Source: an uncultured Clostridia bacterium
Lineage (GTDB): Bacteria > Bacillota > Clostridia > Oscillospirales > Oscillospiraceae
Direction: 5' to 3'
DNA length: 6,307 bases
Assembly: GCA_937915065.1 (NCBI GenBank)
Contig: CALDMR010000105.1
Location: forward strand, 1 to 6,307
Within the stretch, counting starts at the first letter, position 1; every line of letters begins with the position of its first letter. Under the pieces are notes generated by a model. The model did not search any database and was not told the origin of the DNA. It saw nothing but the letters and a program-made list of their open reading frames with translations. Below are positions 1 through 4,640 of this stretch, one piece after another. The position numbers and the translations under genes are program-made.

Positions 1-2
1 AG

Positions 3-419
3 TACAACATCGGTATCACCATTCGTCAGTGCACCTCCGGTTTGTCCAACATGATCATCCTGCTGCCCCTCATGTGCTTGATCGATGGCAACATCGGCCT
101 GGCTCCCAACCTGTTGGGCACTGCTTTCACCGGCAGCTCCATCATCTTCTTCATCATCTCCGGCCTCTTCGCCATGCCTGTATACTCCTTCTGGTATAAG
201 GGTTCTTCCATGTGCGGTGCAGCTCTGGGTATGGTCTGCAACGGCGCATACGCTTTCTGGGGTCCCTTCTGGTGCATGATCGTCCTGGGCTTCATCGATG
301 GCCAGGAAGGCTGGATGCTGACTCCCGTCCAGTGGGGCGCTGCTCTGATCATGATCGTTGGTATCGCTCTGGTCGGCAACCTGAATCCGCTGGCCCTGTT
401 CAAGAAGAAGGAGGCTTAA
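3..419 (+). CDS. DMT/EamA-type membrane transporter, C-terminal part (5' truncated by window edge)
   Basis: The frame is open from the left edge and gives 138 residues before TAA, so this is the 3' end of a longer gene. A TTG at 42 is an internal Leu codon, not a start. The segment is very hydrophobic and appears to contain four membrane spans (about residues 17-30, 40-62, 72-95 and 112-128), ending in a positively charged tail FKKKEA. The last span and its lead-in (LTPVQWGAALIMIVGIALVG) match the typical C-terminal pattern of the drug/metabolite transporter superfamily, in which a loop ending LTxxQW precedes a glycine-rich final helix. The substrate cannot be told; sugar/GRP/RhaT-like members of the superfamily are possible. 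Codons are strongly biased to GGC, CTG, ATC, TCC and AAC, which suggests good expression. It is translationally close to the next gene (3-nt gap), whose ribosome site lies inside this gene's last codons. Confidence 0.72.
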   Translation, partial: YNIGITIRQCTSGLSNMIILLPLMCLIDGNIGLAPNLLGTAFTGSSIIFFIISGLFAMPVYSFWYKGSSMCGAALGMVCNGAYAFWGPFWCMIVLGFIDGQEGWMLTPVQWGAALIMIVGIALVGNLNPLALFKKKEA

Positions 420-422
420 ATC

Positions 423-683
423 ATGAGACCTTTGTACTATTCCATGCTGCTGTTTAAGGACGGCAAAGAATTCTGCGTGAATGACGCAATCGATGCGCTG
501 AAGGGCGAATATAGCAGCTTCAAGATGCTGCGTCCGGTTCCCATGCAGGAAGCTCTGATGACCGCTGAAAAGAACGGCCTGTTGGAAGAGTCCCGCTTTG
601 ATCTGGACGAAAACAGCGAACTGCGCGTCTACTACAAAGCAACCGATTACGGCAAGCAGATGATCAAGAGCTACATCAAGTAA
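423..683 (+). CDS. Small 86-residue protein of unknown function, possibly winged-helix-like
   Basis: ATG at 423 lies 3 nt after the transporter stop; AAGGAGG at 408-414 gives 8-nt spacing, so the pair is almost certainly co-transcribed and translationally coupled. The product is soluble, acidic/basic mixed, with no signal peptide and no Cys pair. The second half (EALMTAEKNGLLEESRFDLDENSELRVYYKATDYGKQMI, broken as EALMTAEKNGLLEES then the rest) resembles the end of a winged-helix domain: a helix, a short wing with charged residues, then Y-x-A/T-x-x-G-K. PadR/MarR-like proteins show this pattern, but no recognition helix is convincing, so this is only a hint. Codon bias matches the transporter. 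It could be a small regulator or partner of that transporter. It ends in TAA just before a strong terminator. Confidence 0.8.
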   Translation: MRPLYYSMLLFKDGKEFCVNDAIDALKGEYSSFKMLRPVPMQEALMTAEKNGLLEESRFDLDENSELRVYYKATDYGKQMIKSYIK

Positions 684-708
684 GCTTACGATCTTCTACA
701 TCTACAAC

Positions 709-745
709 AAAACCGGCTTCCCACCACCCCTGGGAAGCCGGTTTT
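709..745 (+). terminator. Rho-independent terminator of the transporter unit
   Basis: A perfect 15-bp inverted repeat pairs 709-723 with 731-745 around a 7-nt loop (724-730). The left arm starts AAAA and the right arm ends TTTT, and a second T-run lies at 755-760. It sits 25 nt after the stop of the 86-residue gene and would end transcription on either strand. Confidence 0.92.
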
Positions 746-763
746 ATACATACCTTTTTTCGG

Positions 764-792
764 TTTACACGCCCCCGGCGGCGTGGTATACT
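764..792 (+). promoter_or_regulatory. Sigma-A-type promoter of the XRE regulator
   Basis: TTTACA (764-769) and TATACT (787-792) are separated by exactly 17 bp, with a TG at 784-785 giving an extended -10 element. It lies between the upstream terminator and the ribosome site at 811. Confidence 0.85.
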
Positions 793-810
793 AAACCCAA
801 ACATACAGCA

Positions 811-815
811 GGAGG
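811..815 (+). promoter_or_regulatory. Ribosome binding site deciding the start at 825
   Basis: GGAGG lies 9 nt before ATG 825 and 18 nt before the alternative in-frame ATG at 834, so 825 is preferred. Confidence 0.8.
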
Positions 816-824
816 CAACACAGT

Positions 825-1292
825 ATGATCACAATGGCTCAGCGCATCGAAGCCCTGCGCACCGAACGCGGACTCAGCCGCCCCGCCCTGGCCGCCGCTC
901 TGGCTTTCCCCAAGGGCAGTATCGATAAATTTGAAACCGGACGGCAAACGCCCACCCGGGATCAGCAGGATAAAATGGCCGCCTTTTTCGGCGTGTCCCT
1001 GTTCTACCTGCGCGGCGAAAGCAATGACCGCACCAAAATGGAGAACTGGGCTGATATGGATCCCGACAACTTCGTAGACACGCCGATCCCCGCCGCAGCG
1101 CCTCGCCGGATCGCCAAACCCGCCCCTTCCGCCCCGGCAGAAGCCGGCGTCGGCGGCACTTCCATGTTCGACACCTTTCTTCACAGCAAGTCCTTTCAAG
1201 AGATGGTACGCGCCACGCTGCTGGACGTACTGCGCTCCCCCGAGGGGCAGCGCATCCTGTCCGACGCTGTTCGCCGGGAACTGAAAAAATAA
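825..1292 (+). CDS. XRE-family helix-turn-helix transcriptional regulator
   Basis: This 155-residue protein has an N-terminal Cro/C1-type HTH at about residues 5-63. The pattern is IEALRTERGLSRPALAAAL (first two helices), then PKGSIDKFETGRQTP (turn and recognition helix), then MAAFFGVSLFYLRGE, the standard ending of XRE domains. Residues 78-112 form an Ala/Pro-rich flexible linker (AAAPRR...PAPSAPAEAG). Residues 114-154 form a predicted C-terminal helical segment rich in charged residues (FQEMVRATLLDVLRSPEGQRILSDAV), which may be for dimerisation. There is no enzymatic domain. It is monocistronic, with its own extended -10 promoter. What it regulates is not evident; self-regulation or control of the following gene is possible because both promoters share TATACTA around the -10, but no clear operator palindrome is visible. 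Confidence 0.9.
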   Translation: MITMAQRIEALRTERGLSRPALAAALAFPKGSIDKFETGRQTPTRDQQDKMAAFFGVSLFYLRGESNDRTKMENWADMDPDNFVDTPIPAAAPRRIAKPAPSAPAEAGVGGTSMFDTFLHSKSFQEMVRATLLDVLRSPEGQRILSDAVRRELKK

Positions 1293-1300
1293 CAGTTCCC
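1276..1300 (+). repeat. Inverted repeat straddling the stop codon of the XRE gene
   Basis: GGGAACTG (1276-1283) and CAGTTCCC (1293-1300) form a perfect 8-bp stem around a 9-nt A-rich loop that contains the TAA stop. No T-run follows, so it is a poor terminator; it could stabilise the 3' end of the mRNA or be a weak terminator. Confidence 0.6.
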
Positions 1301-1350
1301 TCCCGATCGGCACACCTTTTCCTCTACGCGCCAGGGCCATCCGGCAAAAT

Positions 1351-1379
1351 TTGCTTTTTTGCGCCCGGTCTGCTATACT
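1351..1379 (+). promoter_or_regulatory. Sigma-A-type promoter of the 267-residue gene
   Basis: TTGCTT (1351-1356) and TATACT (1374-1379) are 17 bp apart, with TG at 1371-1372 (extended -10). Transcription would begin near 1386, leaving a leader of about 165 nt before ATG 1552. Confidence 0.82.
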
Positions 1380-1398
1380 ATACTTATATTAAATAAAA

Positions 1399-1479
1399 GA
1401 ACCGTCTTAAAAGAAGGGCTTTTGGTATTGCGCCGCCCGGCGCCATATGGAAAGTTCTTCTTTTTTATATAGGCGGTTC
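1399..1479 (+). promoter_or_regulatory. Leader hairpin 1 in the 5' UTR of the 267-residue gene
   Basis: In the RNA, 1409-1422 pairs with 1451-1464 (14 bp, two G-U pairs). Inside, 1430-1434 (GCGCC) pairs with 1439-1443 (GGCGC) around a 4-nt loop. Outside, GAACCGTC (1399-1406) pairs with GGCGGTTC (1472-1479), with one G-U pair. A T-run at 1461-1466 overlaps the closing arm, so an attenuator is possible. The pairing is directly seen; the function is inferred. Confidence 0.55.
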
Positions 1480-1490
1480 CAAACCATCAG

Positions 1491-1525
1491 AAAGGGTTTT
1501 GCCGCCCGGCGCGGCACAGCCCTTT
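1491..1525 (+). promoter_or_regulatory. Leader hairpin 2 in the 5' UTR of the 267-residue gene
   Basis: AAAGGG (1491-1496) pairs with CCCTTT (1520-1525) and GCCGC (1501-1505) pairs with GCGGC (1511-1515) around loop CCGGC. The short segment between the two stems pairs except for one mismatch. It shares the 12-mer GCCGCCCGGCGC (1501-1512) with hairpin 1 (1432-1443). Confidence 0.55.
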
Positions 1526-1537
1526 CACCGTACAGAG

Positions 1538-1545
1538 GAAAGGAG
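1538..1545 (+). promoter_or_regulatory. Ribosome binding site deciding the start at 1552
   Basis: GGAAAGGAG ends 6 nt before ATG 1552. The in-frame ATG at 1447 has no such site and lies in the stem of leader hairpin 1, so 1552 is chosen. Confidence 0.75.
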
Positions 1546-1551
1546 AACCGT

Positions 1552-2355
1552 ATGCAATTGATCGGACAGGCAATTCGCCACAAAACTTTTGGAAAAGGCA
1601 TTGTAACCGGTTTGGATGAGCATGTGCTCACCGTCTGCTTTTCCGGCGGGGACAAAAAATTTATTTATCCCGACGCCTTCGGCCAATATCTCACCCTGCG
1701 CAACAGCGCCATGCAGGAGAAGATCCGCTCCCTCCTGGCGGAGCAGACCGCCCAGGAAAAAGCCCACTGGCAAGCCGTGCAGGACGCCCAGGAGCGCAAA
1801 TACCGCCTGCAGCATTTCCCCATCTCCCAGAACAGCCAGACCGCTTTCCATCTGGATACAGCCCAGGCGGAGCAGACATTGCACCGCTGGTCCGTGTCCA
1901 CCGGGACATACCTCAGCGGCAGTTCCAAAGGGGAGCCCCGCGTTCCCGACCGGATGAAACCCAATTCCCTGTGCCTTCTGACCTGCCGGGCCGCCGACGC
2001 ACCGGAAGAAAAACGCCGCATCGTCGGCCTATTCATGGTTCCAGAGGACTTTTTCGGCATCTATTGCCGGGACGGCATGATCCCGGCCCACCCCGTCTGG
2101 CGCGCAGCCCTGGCAGAAGCGGAGCAGCCCCTGTTCTGGCCCTATTTCTCCGAAGGTTCCGCAGTCCGGCGCTGGGGAAAGACCGCCATGAAGTATTTCA
2201 CCACCGCCGTTGCCGAACGGATTCTTTTTGATTTGTGCCGCTCCGGCGCAGTCCCCGAAAACCAGCCGGACTTCCAAGCCTTTTACCGCTATTTCTGCAC
2301 ACTGAACCGGCTGTCTCCCCGCCCCCTGGAGCCGAAGGACAGGGAAACGCCATAA
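1552..2355 (+). CDS. Conserved hypothetical protein with N-terminal FGxG SH3/Tudor-like motif
   Basis: This is a 267-residue protein of unknown function. Residues 8-50 (IRHKTFGKGIVTG..., then HVLTVCF, then GDKKFIYPDAFG) match the small beta-barrel pattern H-x-x-FG-x-G-x-V...V-x-F...K-x-F-x-YP-x-x-F. It is known from UvrD/PcrA C-termini and many Firmicute hypothetical proteins, where it is thought to bind nucleic acid or protein partners. Residues 52-85 form a probable coiled coil (IRSLLAEQTAQEKAHWQAVQ). The rest (about 115-260) looks like a separate mixed domain with LCLLTCR, VGLFMVPEDFFGIY and RWGKTAMKYF segments that I do not recognise. There is no signal peptide or membrane span. A longer in-frame reading from ATG 1447 would add 35 residues but has no ribosome site and overlaps the structured leader. 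It is transcribed alone from the 1351 promoter and stopped by the 2407 terminator. Confidence 0.8.
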   Translation: MQLIGQAIRHKTFGKGIVTGLDEHVLTVCFSGGDKKFIYPDAFGQYLTLRNSAMQEKIRSLLAEQTAQEKAHWQAVQDAQERKYRLQHFPISQNSQTAFHLDTAQAEQTLHRWSVSTGTYLSGSSKGEPRVPDRMKPNSLCLLTCRAADAPEEKRRIVGLFMVPEDFFGIYCRDGMIPAHPVWRAALAEAEQPLFWPYFSEGSAVRRWGKTAMKYFTTAVAERILFDLCRSGAVPENQPDFQAFYRYFCTLNRLSPRPLEPKDRETP

Positions 2356-2376
2356 CACAGGAGCCCCACCGGAAAA

Positions 2377-2396
2377 GGCCGGCACAACGGCCGGCC
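2377..2396. repeat. GC-rich 7-bp hairpin between the convergent genes
   Basis: GGCCGGC (2377-2383) and GCCGGCC (2390-2396) form a perfect stem around a 6-nt loop. It lies between the stop of the 267-residue gene and the main terminator and may add to transcription arrest. Confidence 0.45.
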
Positions 2397-2406
2397 GCCT
2401 GACATA

Positions 2407-2444
2407 AAAAGCCCCTTGGAACCGGATGGTTCCAAGGGGCTTTT
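2407..2444. terminator. Bidirectional terminator between convergent genes
   Basis: A perfect 17-bp stem (2407-2423 with 2428-2444) has a 4-nt loop, beginning AAAA and ending TTTT. It serves the plus-strand gene ending at 2355 and can also stop the minus-strand frame ending at 2473. Confidence 0.92.
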
Positions 2445-2472
2445 CTGCGCGCACTTCTCTAAAATAATGGGA

Positions 2473-3087
2473 TTACGGAGACGGCACGATCCGCGTCACC
2501 GTTTTTGTTTTTTCCGGAGGCCAGGGGGCAAAGGCCCTCAGGCAGCGCTCCACGGAAGTCACCTGTCCCCGCCGGATCAAATGATGCGGCCCCCAGGGTA
2601 CTTCCACCCAATCTCCCACCTGCAGGGAAAGCCCCCCTGTTAGATAAGCCAGATCCTGGCTGCTGTCCTTCACCCGAACCGTGCAATAGTCATAAATCTG
2701 CTCGTCGGCGGCCACCTGCGGCAGTTTTGCTTTTTTCCGCACCGCAGGCCGGGGAGGCTCCTCCACAATCTTCTCCTCCGGATAGGGTTCAATCTCCAGT
2801 TCTGCCTGGCCATAAGGATTCTCTGCCAGCAGATCCAGCAGCTTGCGCCGCAGCTCCGGCTCCCGGGCCTCATTGCAGGCCTTGATCAGTTCCTCGTGGC
2901 GGTAGCCCACATAATTGCTCTGGCATATTTGCCGGGCAAGGTCATCGTCCTCTTTCAAGGCCCGCAGCAGGGCCGCCGTGACCCGTTCGTTTTCAAACAG
3001 GGCCATCATATCTTCGTCCAGCAGCACCTCTGCCGCCTCCGGATTTCCCAGGCTATCCCGGGCCGTATGCAGAATCAGCCGGAACAT
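2473..3087 (-). CDS. C-terminal segment of the TAG-interrupted protein (204 codons from ATG 3087)
   Basis: This is the part after the second TAG. It starts at MFRLILHTARD, four codons after that TAG, in the same frame as the upstream segment. No Shine-Dalgarno-like sequence precedes ATG 3087 (upstream reads GACTGCAGTTGCC), so it is unlikely to be an independent gene. Residues 1-95 are helical with an Arg/Glu-rich repeat-like texture (ERVTAALLRALKED, ELRRKLLDLLAEN). Residues 100-122 form a Pro/Lys/Glu linker. Residues 131-201 form a predicted small beta domain (IYDYCTVRV, LQVGDWVEVPWGP, GQVTSVERCLRAFAPWPPEKTK). The pattern G-D-x-V-x-VP-x-G resembles SH3/OB-type folds such as the PriA N-terminal domain, but only loosely. 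The stop is TAA. Confidence 0.6.
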   Translation of the reverse strand: MFRLILHTARDSLGNPEAAEVLLDEDMMALFENERVTAALLRALKEDDDLARQICQSNYVGYRHEELIKACNEAREPELRRKLLDLLAENPYGQAELEIEPYPEEKIVEEPPRPAVRKKAKLPQVAADEQIYDYCTVRVKDSSQDLAYLTGGLSLQVGDWVEVPWGPHHLIRRGQVTSVERCLRAFAPWPPEKTKTVTRIVPSP

Positions 3088-3099
3088 GGCAACTGCAGT

Positions 3100-3876
3100 C
3101 TACGGCGCAAAACGCGCCGTTTCCAGCATGATATGGAGCTCATACATGCTCCAGAGTTCTTCTACCGTCCAACGCCCGGCCACCTCCGGAAAAGTAACCA
3201 GCAGCAAATCCCTCCCGGCATATGGGTAGTCCTCGTCATCCCACCGGCTCAAAGCAATTCTCGCTTCCTCCGGATCAATATGATCCAGTGTATACGTCTG
3301 CCAGTAGCCAGCCAAAATGCCTTTAAAATCAGGGGCTTCATCCTCGCTGTCCTCGTCCGCAAAGAAGTCCTCAATTCCGCTCAATCCATCCAATAGATCC
3401 CCCAACCAATCAGGCGAACACCGGGCAAATCTGTAGCGAGGCATCCGGGGCAGTTCCTCCTGCCAGAACGACCCCAGCATCTCCTCTGTCAGGCAGAATT
3501 CCTCCTGAAATGCCGGAATCCCCTGCTCTGCCGCTGTCAGAATCTCCCTCGCCGAACAGTTTGGATGGCGCCGCACAAAAGCCCGCAGCAAGGCCAGGTT
3601 CCTTTCCGTCCGCCGTTCCGCCGGGCACAGCGCCAGCGATATCCCGTGGGTAACAAACCGCCCGATCTGCTGCTCCGTAATATTCCCCGGTGCAGCCCGC
3701 ATCCCCCGCACCAAAAGCATCACATCCCACTCCAAGAATTCCAAATCATCTTCCAGCTCCTGTGCCGCCCGGGCTGCCCGATACCTTTCCTGGGCCTCAC
3801 GATACCCCGCCAGGGCGCTCACAGGCCCGGAATCACAGCACCAGCCGCACTCCCAGGAATCGCCCCGGATCTCCAC
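3100..3876 (-). CDS. Central segment of the TAG-interrupted zinc-ribbon protein (258 codons from GTG 3876)
   Basis: This is the stretch between the two TAGs, taken from the first possible start, GTG 3876 (MEIRGDSWECGWCCDSG). A GGGGAG lies only 3 nt before that GTG, which is too close to be a good ribosome site, while the proper site serves ATG 3912 beyond the first TAG. Starting here would lose the first CPxC knuckle and leave only CGWC, a sign that the true gene begins upstream. Residues 21-58 look coiled coil (YREAQERYRAARAAQELEDD). The middle is a helical body with LPRMPRYRF and SPDWLGDLLDGL, and 171-184 is acidic (FFADEDSEDEAPDF). The end (TVEELWSMYELHIMLETARFAP) runs straight through the TAG into TAVAMFRLIL in the same frame, as if one helical region were split. 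No family is recognised. Confidence 0.6.
   Translation of the reverse strand: MEIRGDSWECGWCCDSGPVSALAGYREAQERYRAARAAQELEDDLEFLEWDVMLLVRGMRAAPGNITEQQIGRFVTHGISLALCPAERRTERNLALLRAFVRRHPNCSAREILTAAEQGIPAFQEEFCLTEEMLGSFWQEELPRMPRYRFARCSPDWLGDLLDGLSGIEDFFADEDSEDEAPDFKGILAGYWQTYTLDHIDPEEARIALSRWDDEDYPYAGRDLLLVTFPEVAGRWTVEELWSMYELHIMLETARFAP
3102..3120 (-). repeat. 7-bp hairpin ending on the second in-frame TAG
   Basis: On the minus strand ACGGCGC (3120-3114) pairs with GCGCCGT (3108-3102) around loop GTTTT. The last paired base is the T of TAG 3102-3100. An 8-bp palindrome ACTGCAGT (3092-3099) follows directly. Such structure may affect termination or readthrough, but it could also simply follow from the codons used. 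Confidence 0.5.
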
Positions 3877-3920
3877 CGGCTCCCCGCACTAGGGACAACA
3901 AAACCGCGCCATATTCATCT

Positions 3921-3928
3921 CTCCTTTT
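3921..3928 (-). promoter_or_regulatory. Ribosome binding site deciding the start at 3912
   Basis: AAAAGGAG (3928-3921 on the minus strand) is 8 nt from ATG 3912. The in-frame ATG at 3918 is only 2 nt away from it. No other strong site exists in the interrupted frame. Confidence 0.75.
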
Positions 3929-3948
3929 CCGCCACAGGTGTTTCTTTT

Positions 3949-3977
3949 ATCATATCAAATCGCACCGGGCATGAAAA
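3949..3977 (-). promoter_or_regulatory. Promoter of the TAG-interrupted gene
   Basis: On the minus strand TTTTCA (3977-3972) and TATGAT (3954-3949) are 17 bp apart, with TG just before the -10 (extended -10). The -35 matches the consensus at 4 of 6 positions. It lies downstream of the tRNA terminator, so the gene seems to have its own transcript. Confidence 0.6.
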
Positions 3978-4009
3978 GCCCCGGTTTTCTCTGTTTTCCG
4001 GAGAAAAGA

Positions 4010-4044
4010 AAAATCCTCAGAACTTTTACAGTTCTGAGGATTTT
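4010..4044 (-). terminator. Terminator of tRNA-Thr
   Basis: A perfect 14-bp stem (4010-4023 with 4031-4044) has a 7-nt loop, followed on the minus strand by a T-rich run. It begins one base after the tRNA's encoded CCA end. Confidence 0.88.
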
Positions 4045-4045
4045 C

Positions 4046-4121
4046 TGGAGCTACTGGCCGGACTCGAACCGGCGACCTGCTGATTACGAATCAGCTGCTC
4101 TACCAACTGAGCCACAGTAGC
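4046..4121 (-). tRNA. tRNA-Thr (anticodon CGU), CCA encoded
   Basis: A full 76-nt cloverleaf can be drawn on the minus strand. The acceptor stem is GCTACTG with CAGTAGC; the D-arm is GCTC-AGTTGGTA-GAGC. The anticodon arm is GCTGA-TTCGTAA-TCAGC with anticodon CGT in the 7-base loop, and the T-arm is GCCGG-TTCGAGT-CCGGC. The discriminator is T and CCA is encoded. The anticodon reads ACG (Thr). A37 is present, as expected for an ANN-decoding tRNA that receives t6A, the modification made with TsaD encoded nearby. It has its own promoter and terminator. Confidence 0.96.
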
Positions 4122-4134
4122 AGAAATCTTTTAT

Positions 4135-4163
4135 ATAATAGCACAACTGCGTCCGCTCGTCAA
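4135..4163 (-). promoter_or_regulatory. Promoter of tRNA-Thr
   Basis: On the minus strand TTGACG (4163-4158) and TATTAT (4140-4135) are 17 bp apart with TG before the -10. Transcription would start a few bases before the tRNA 5' end at 4121. Confidence 0.88.
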
Positions 4164-4307
4164 CTATTTTACCACTCTATTTTCATTCTTTTTTCAAAGG
4201 CTATACAAATGGTAATGCCTTTCGCCCTTTTTCGCCAAAAAGTTCGTTTTCTATCATTTCGCCCGGAACAGCATTTATTTTCTCCGTCGAAGATCGTTCA
4301 ATTTTAT

Positions 4308-4357
4308 CCCCTTTTTCCCGTAGTTTTCCCCATTCTCCCCCTATTTTCCCACACCCC
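4308..4357 (-). other. G-quadruplex-type motif with six G-tracts
   Basis: On the minus strand the G-tracts are 4357-4354 (4), 4350-4348 (3), 4341-4337 (5), 4331-4328 (4), 4319-4317 (3) and 4311-4308 (4). The first four are separated by 3, 6 and 5 nt, which fits the standard G3+/N1-7 rule. The tracts recur at about 10 bp, close to one helical turn. Function is unknown. Confidence 0.6.
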
Positions 4358-4421
4358 ATTTCAGTGCAGTAAATTGCATGGACTTTACATAATTTTTTTG
4401 ATAACCTTTGAGTACAACGAG

Positions 4422-4451
4422 TTATTCACATTATCCACACCGTTTTCCACA
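4422..4451 (+). promoter_or_regulatory. Cluster of three DnaA-box-like 9-mers
   Basis: TTATTCACA (4422-4430) abuts TTATCCACA (4431-4439), the consensus DnaA box, and TTTTCCACA follows at 4443-4451. All three are in the same orientation. Such clusters mark replication origins or DnaA-controlled sites; dnaA, dnaN and rpmH are not next to it here. Confidence 0.6.
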
Positions 4452-4593
4452 CTCATTCTCTCTTAGATTCACAACACTTTTGCCGGATATTCGCAAAAAT
4501 TGTCACACCCCGAAAGCACACTTTTCCCCCTTTGCTTTTCTCTAAAATAGTTCACATAAAATTATTTCTCGCCATTTCTCACTTTTGGGGCAC

Positions 4594-4627
4594 AAAAAGC
4601 TCCGGCCTGCGATCTGCAAGCCGGAGC
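4594..4627 (-). terminator. Terminator of the polA-rimI-tsaD unit
   Basis: On the minus strand a 12-bp stem (4627-4616 with 4610-4599, one G-T pair) has a 5-nt loop and is followed by TTTTT (4598-4594), starting 13 nt after the tsaD stop. Confidence 0.92.
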
Positions 4628-4640
4628 CTCCCCGCAAAAG

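Larger units (their letters stand above)
2473..3912 (-). other. Zinc-ribbon protein frame interrupted by two in-frame TAG codons (one locus)
   Basis: Reading from ATG 3912 to TAA 2473 gives 480 codons in a single frame with TAG at codon 8 (3891-3889) and codon 271 (3102-3100). AGGAG at 3925-3921 is 8 nt from ATG 3912, and a promoter lies at 3977-3949. The start reads MARFCCP-TAG-CGEPVEI, then ECGWC: a two-knuckle zinc ribbon with Cys 6, 9, 22 and 25, so codon 8 falls inside CPxC, where families often carry Gln, Tyr, His or Trp. A coiled coil follows at 33-70, then a helical body, an acidic patch at 183-196, and past codon 271 more helices, a charged linker (about 375-397) and a beta-rich end (406-476, with GDWVEVPWG). 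No frameshift or other stop occurs. A single C-to-T change would make TAG from CAG (Gln) at both sites. It is either a recent pseudogene or a gene in which UAG is translated; the function is unknown. Confidence 0.7.
4164..4593. other. Gene-free intergenic region with DnaA-box-like and G-tract elements
   Basis: I see no credible gene in these 430 bp. Short open frames at 4209-4466 and around 4532 are low-complexity Phe/Pro/Ser translations without good ribosome sites. The plus strand is strongly pyrimidine-rich, unlike the flanking genes. Besides the elements listed separately, TTTCGCC occurs three times (4220, 4230, 4257) and an AT-rich stretch lies at 4386-4404. Its position between a terminator (4594) and the tRNA promoter (4163) suggests a non-transcribed or regulatory spacer. 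Confidence 0.6.

Noticed and set aside
765..1340. 191-codon minus-strand open frame over the XRE gene
   Set aside because: It is fully antisense to a clear HTH gene, covers its promoter and shows no protein family pattern.
1447..1551. Longer reading of the 267-residue gene from ATG 1447
   Set aside because: No ribosome site precedes 1447 and the added 35 codons lie within the structured leader; the GGAG-type site and ATG 1552 fit far better.
2896..3396. 166-codon plus-strand open frame opposite the TAG-interrupted gene
   Set aside because: It is antisense to a frame with coherent domains, and its translation shows no family pattern.
2473..3912. Selenocysteine recoding as the explanation for the in-frame stops
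   Set aside because: Selenocysteine uses UGA; both internal codons here are UAG.
3964..3985. Possible plus-strand terminator hairpin near the promoter of the TAG-interrupted gene
   Set aside because: The stem is short and bulged, there is no plus-strand gene for it to serve, and it coincides with the promoter -35.
4209..4466. 85-codon plus-strand open frame in the intergenic region
   Set aside because: Low-complexity Phe/Pro/Leu/Ser translation, no ribosome site, and it overlaps the G-tract and DnaA-box elements.
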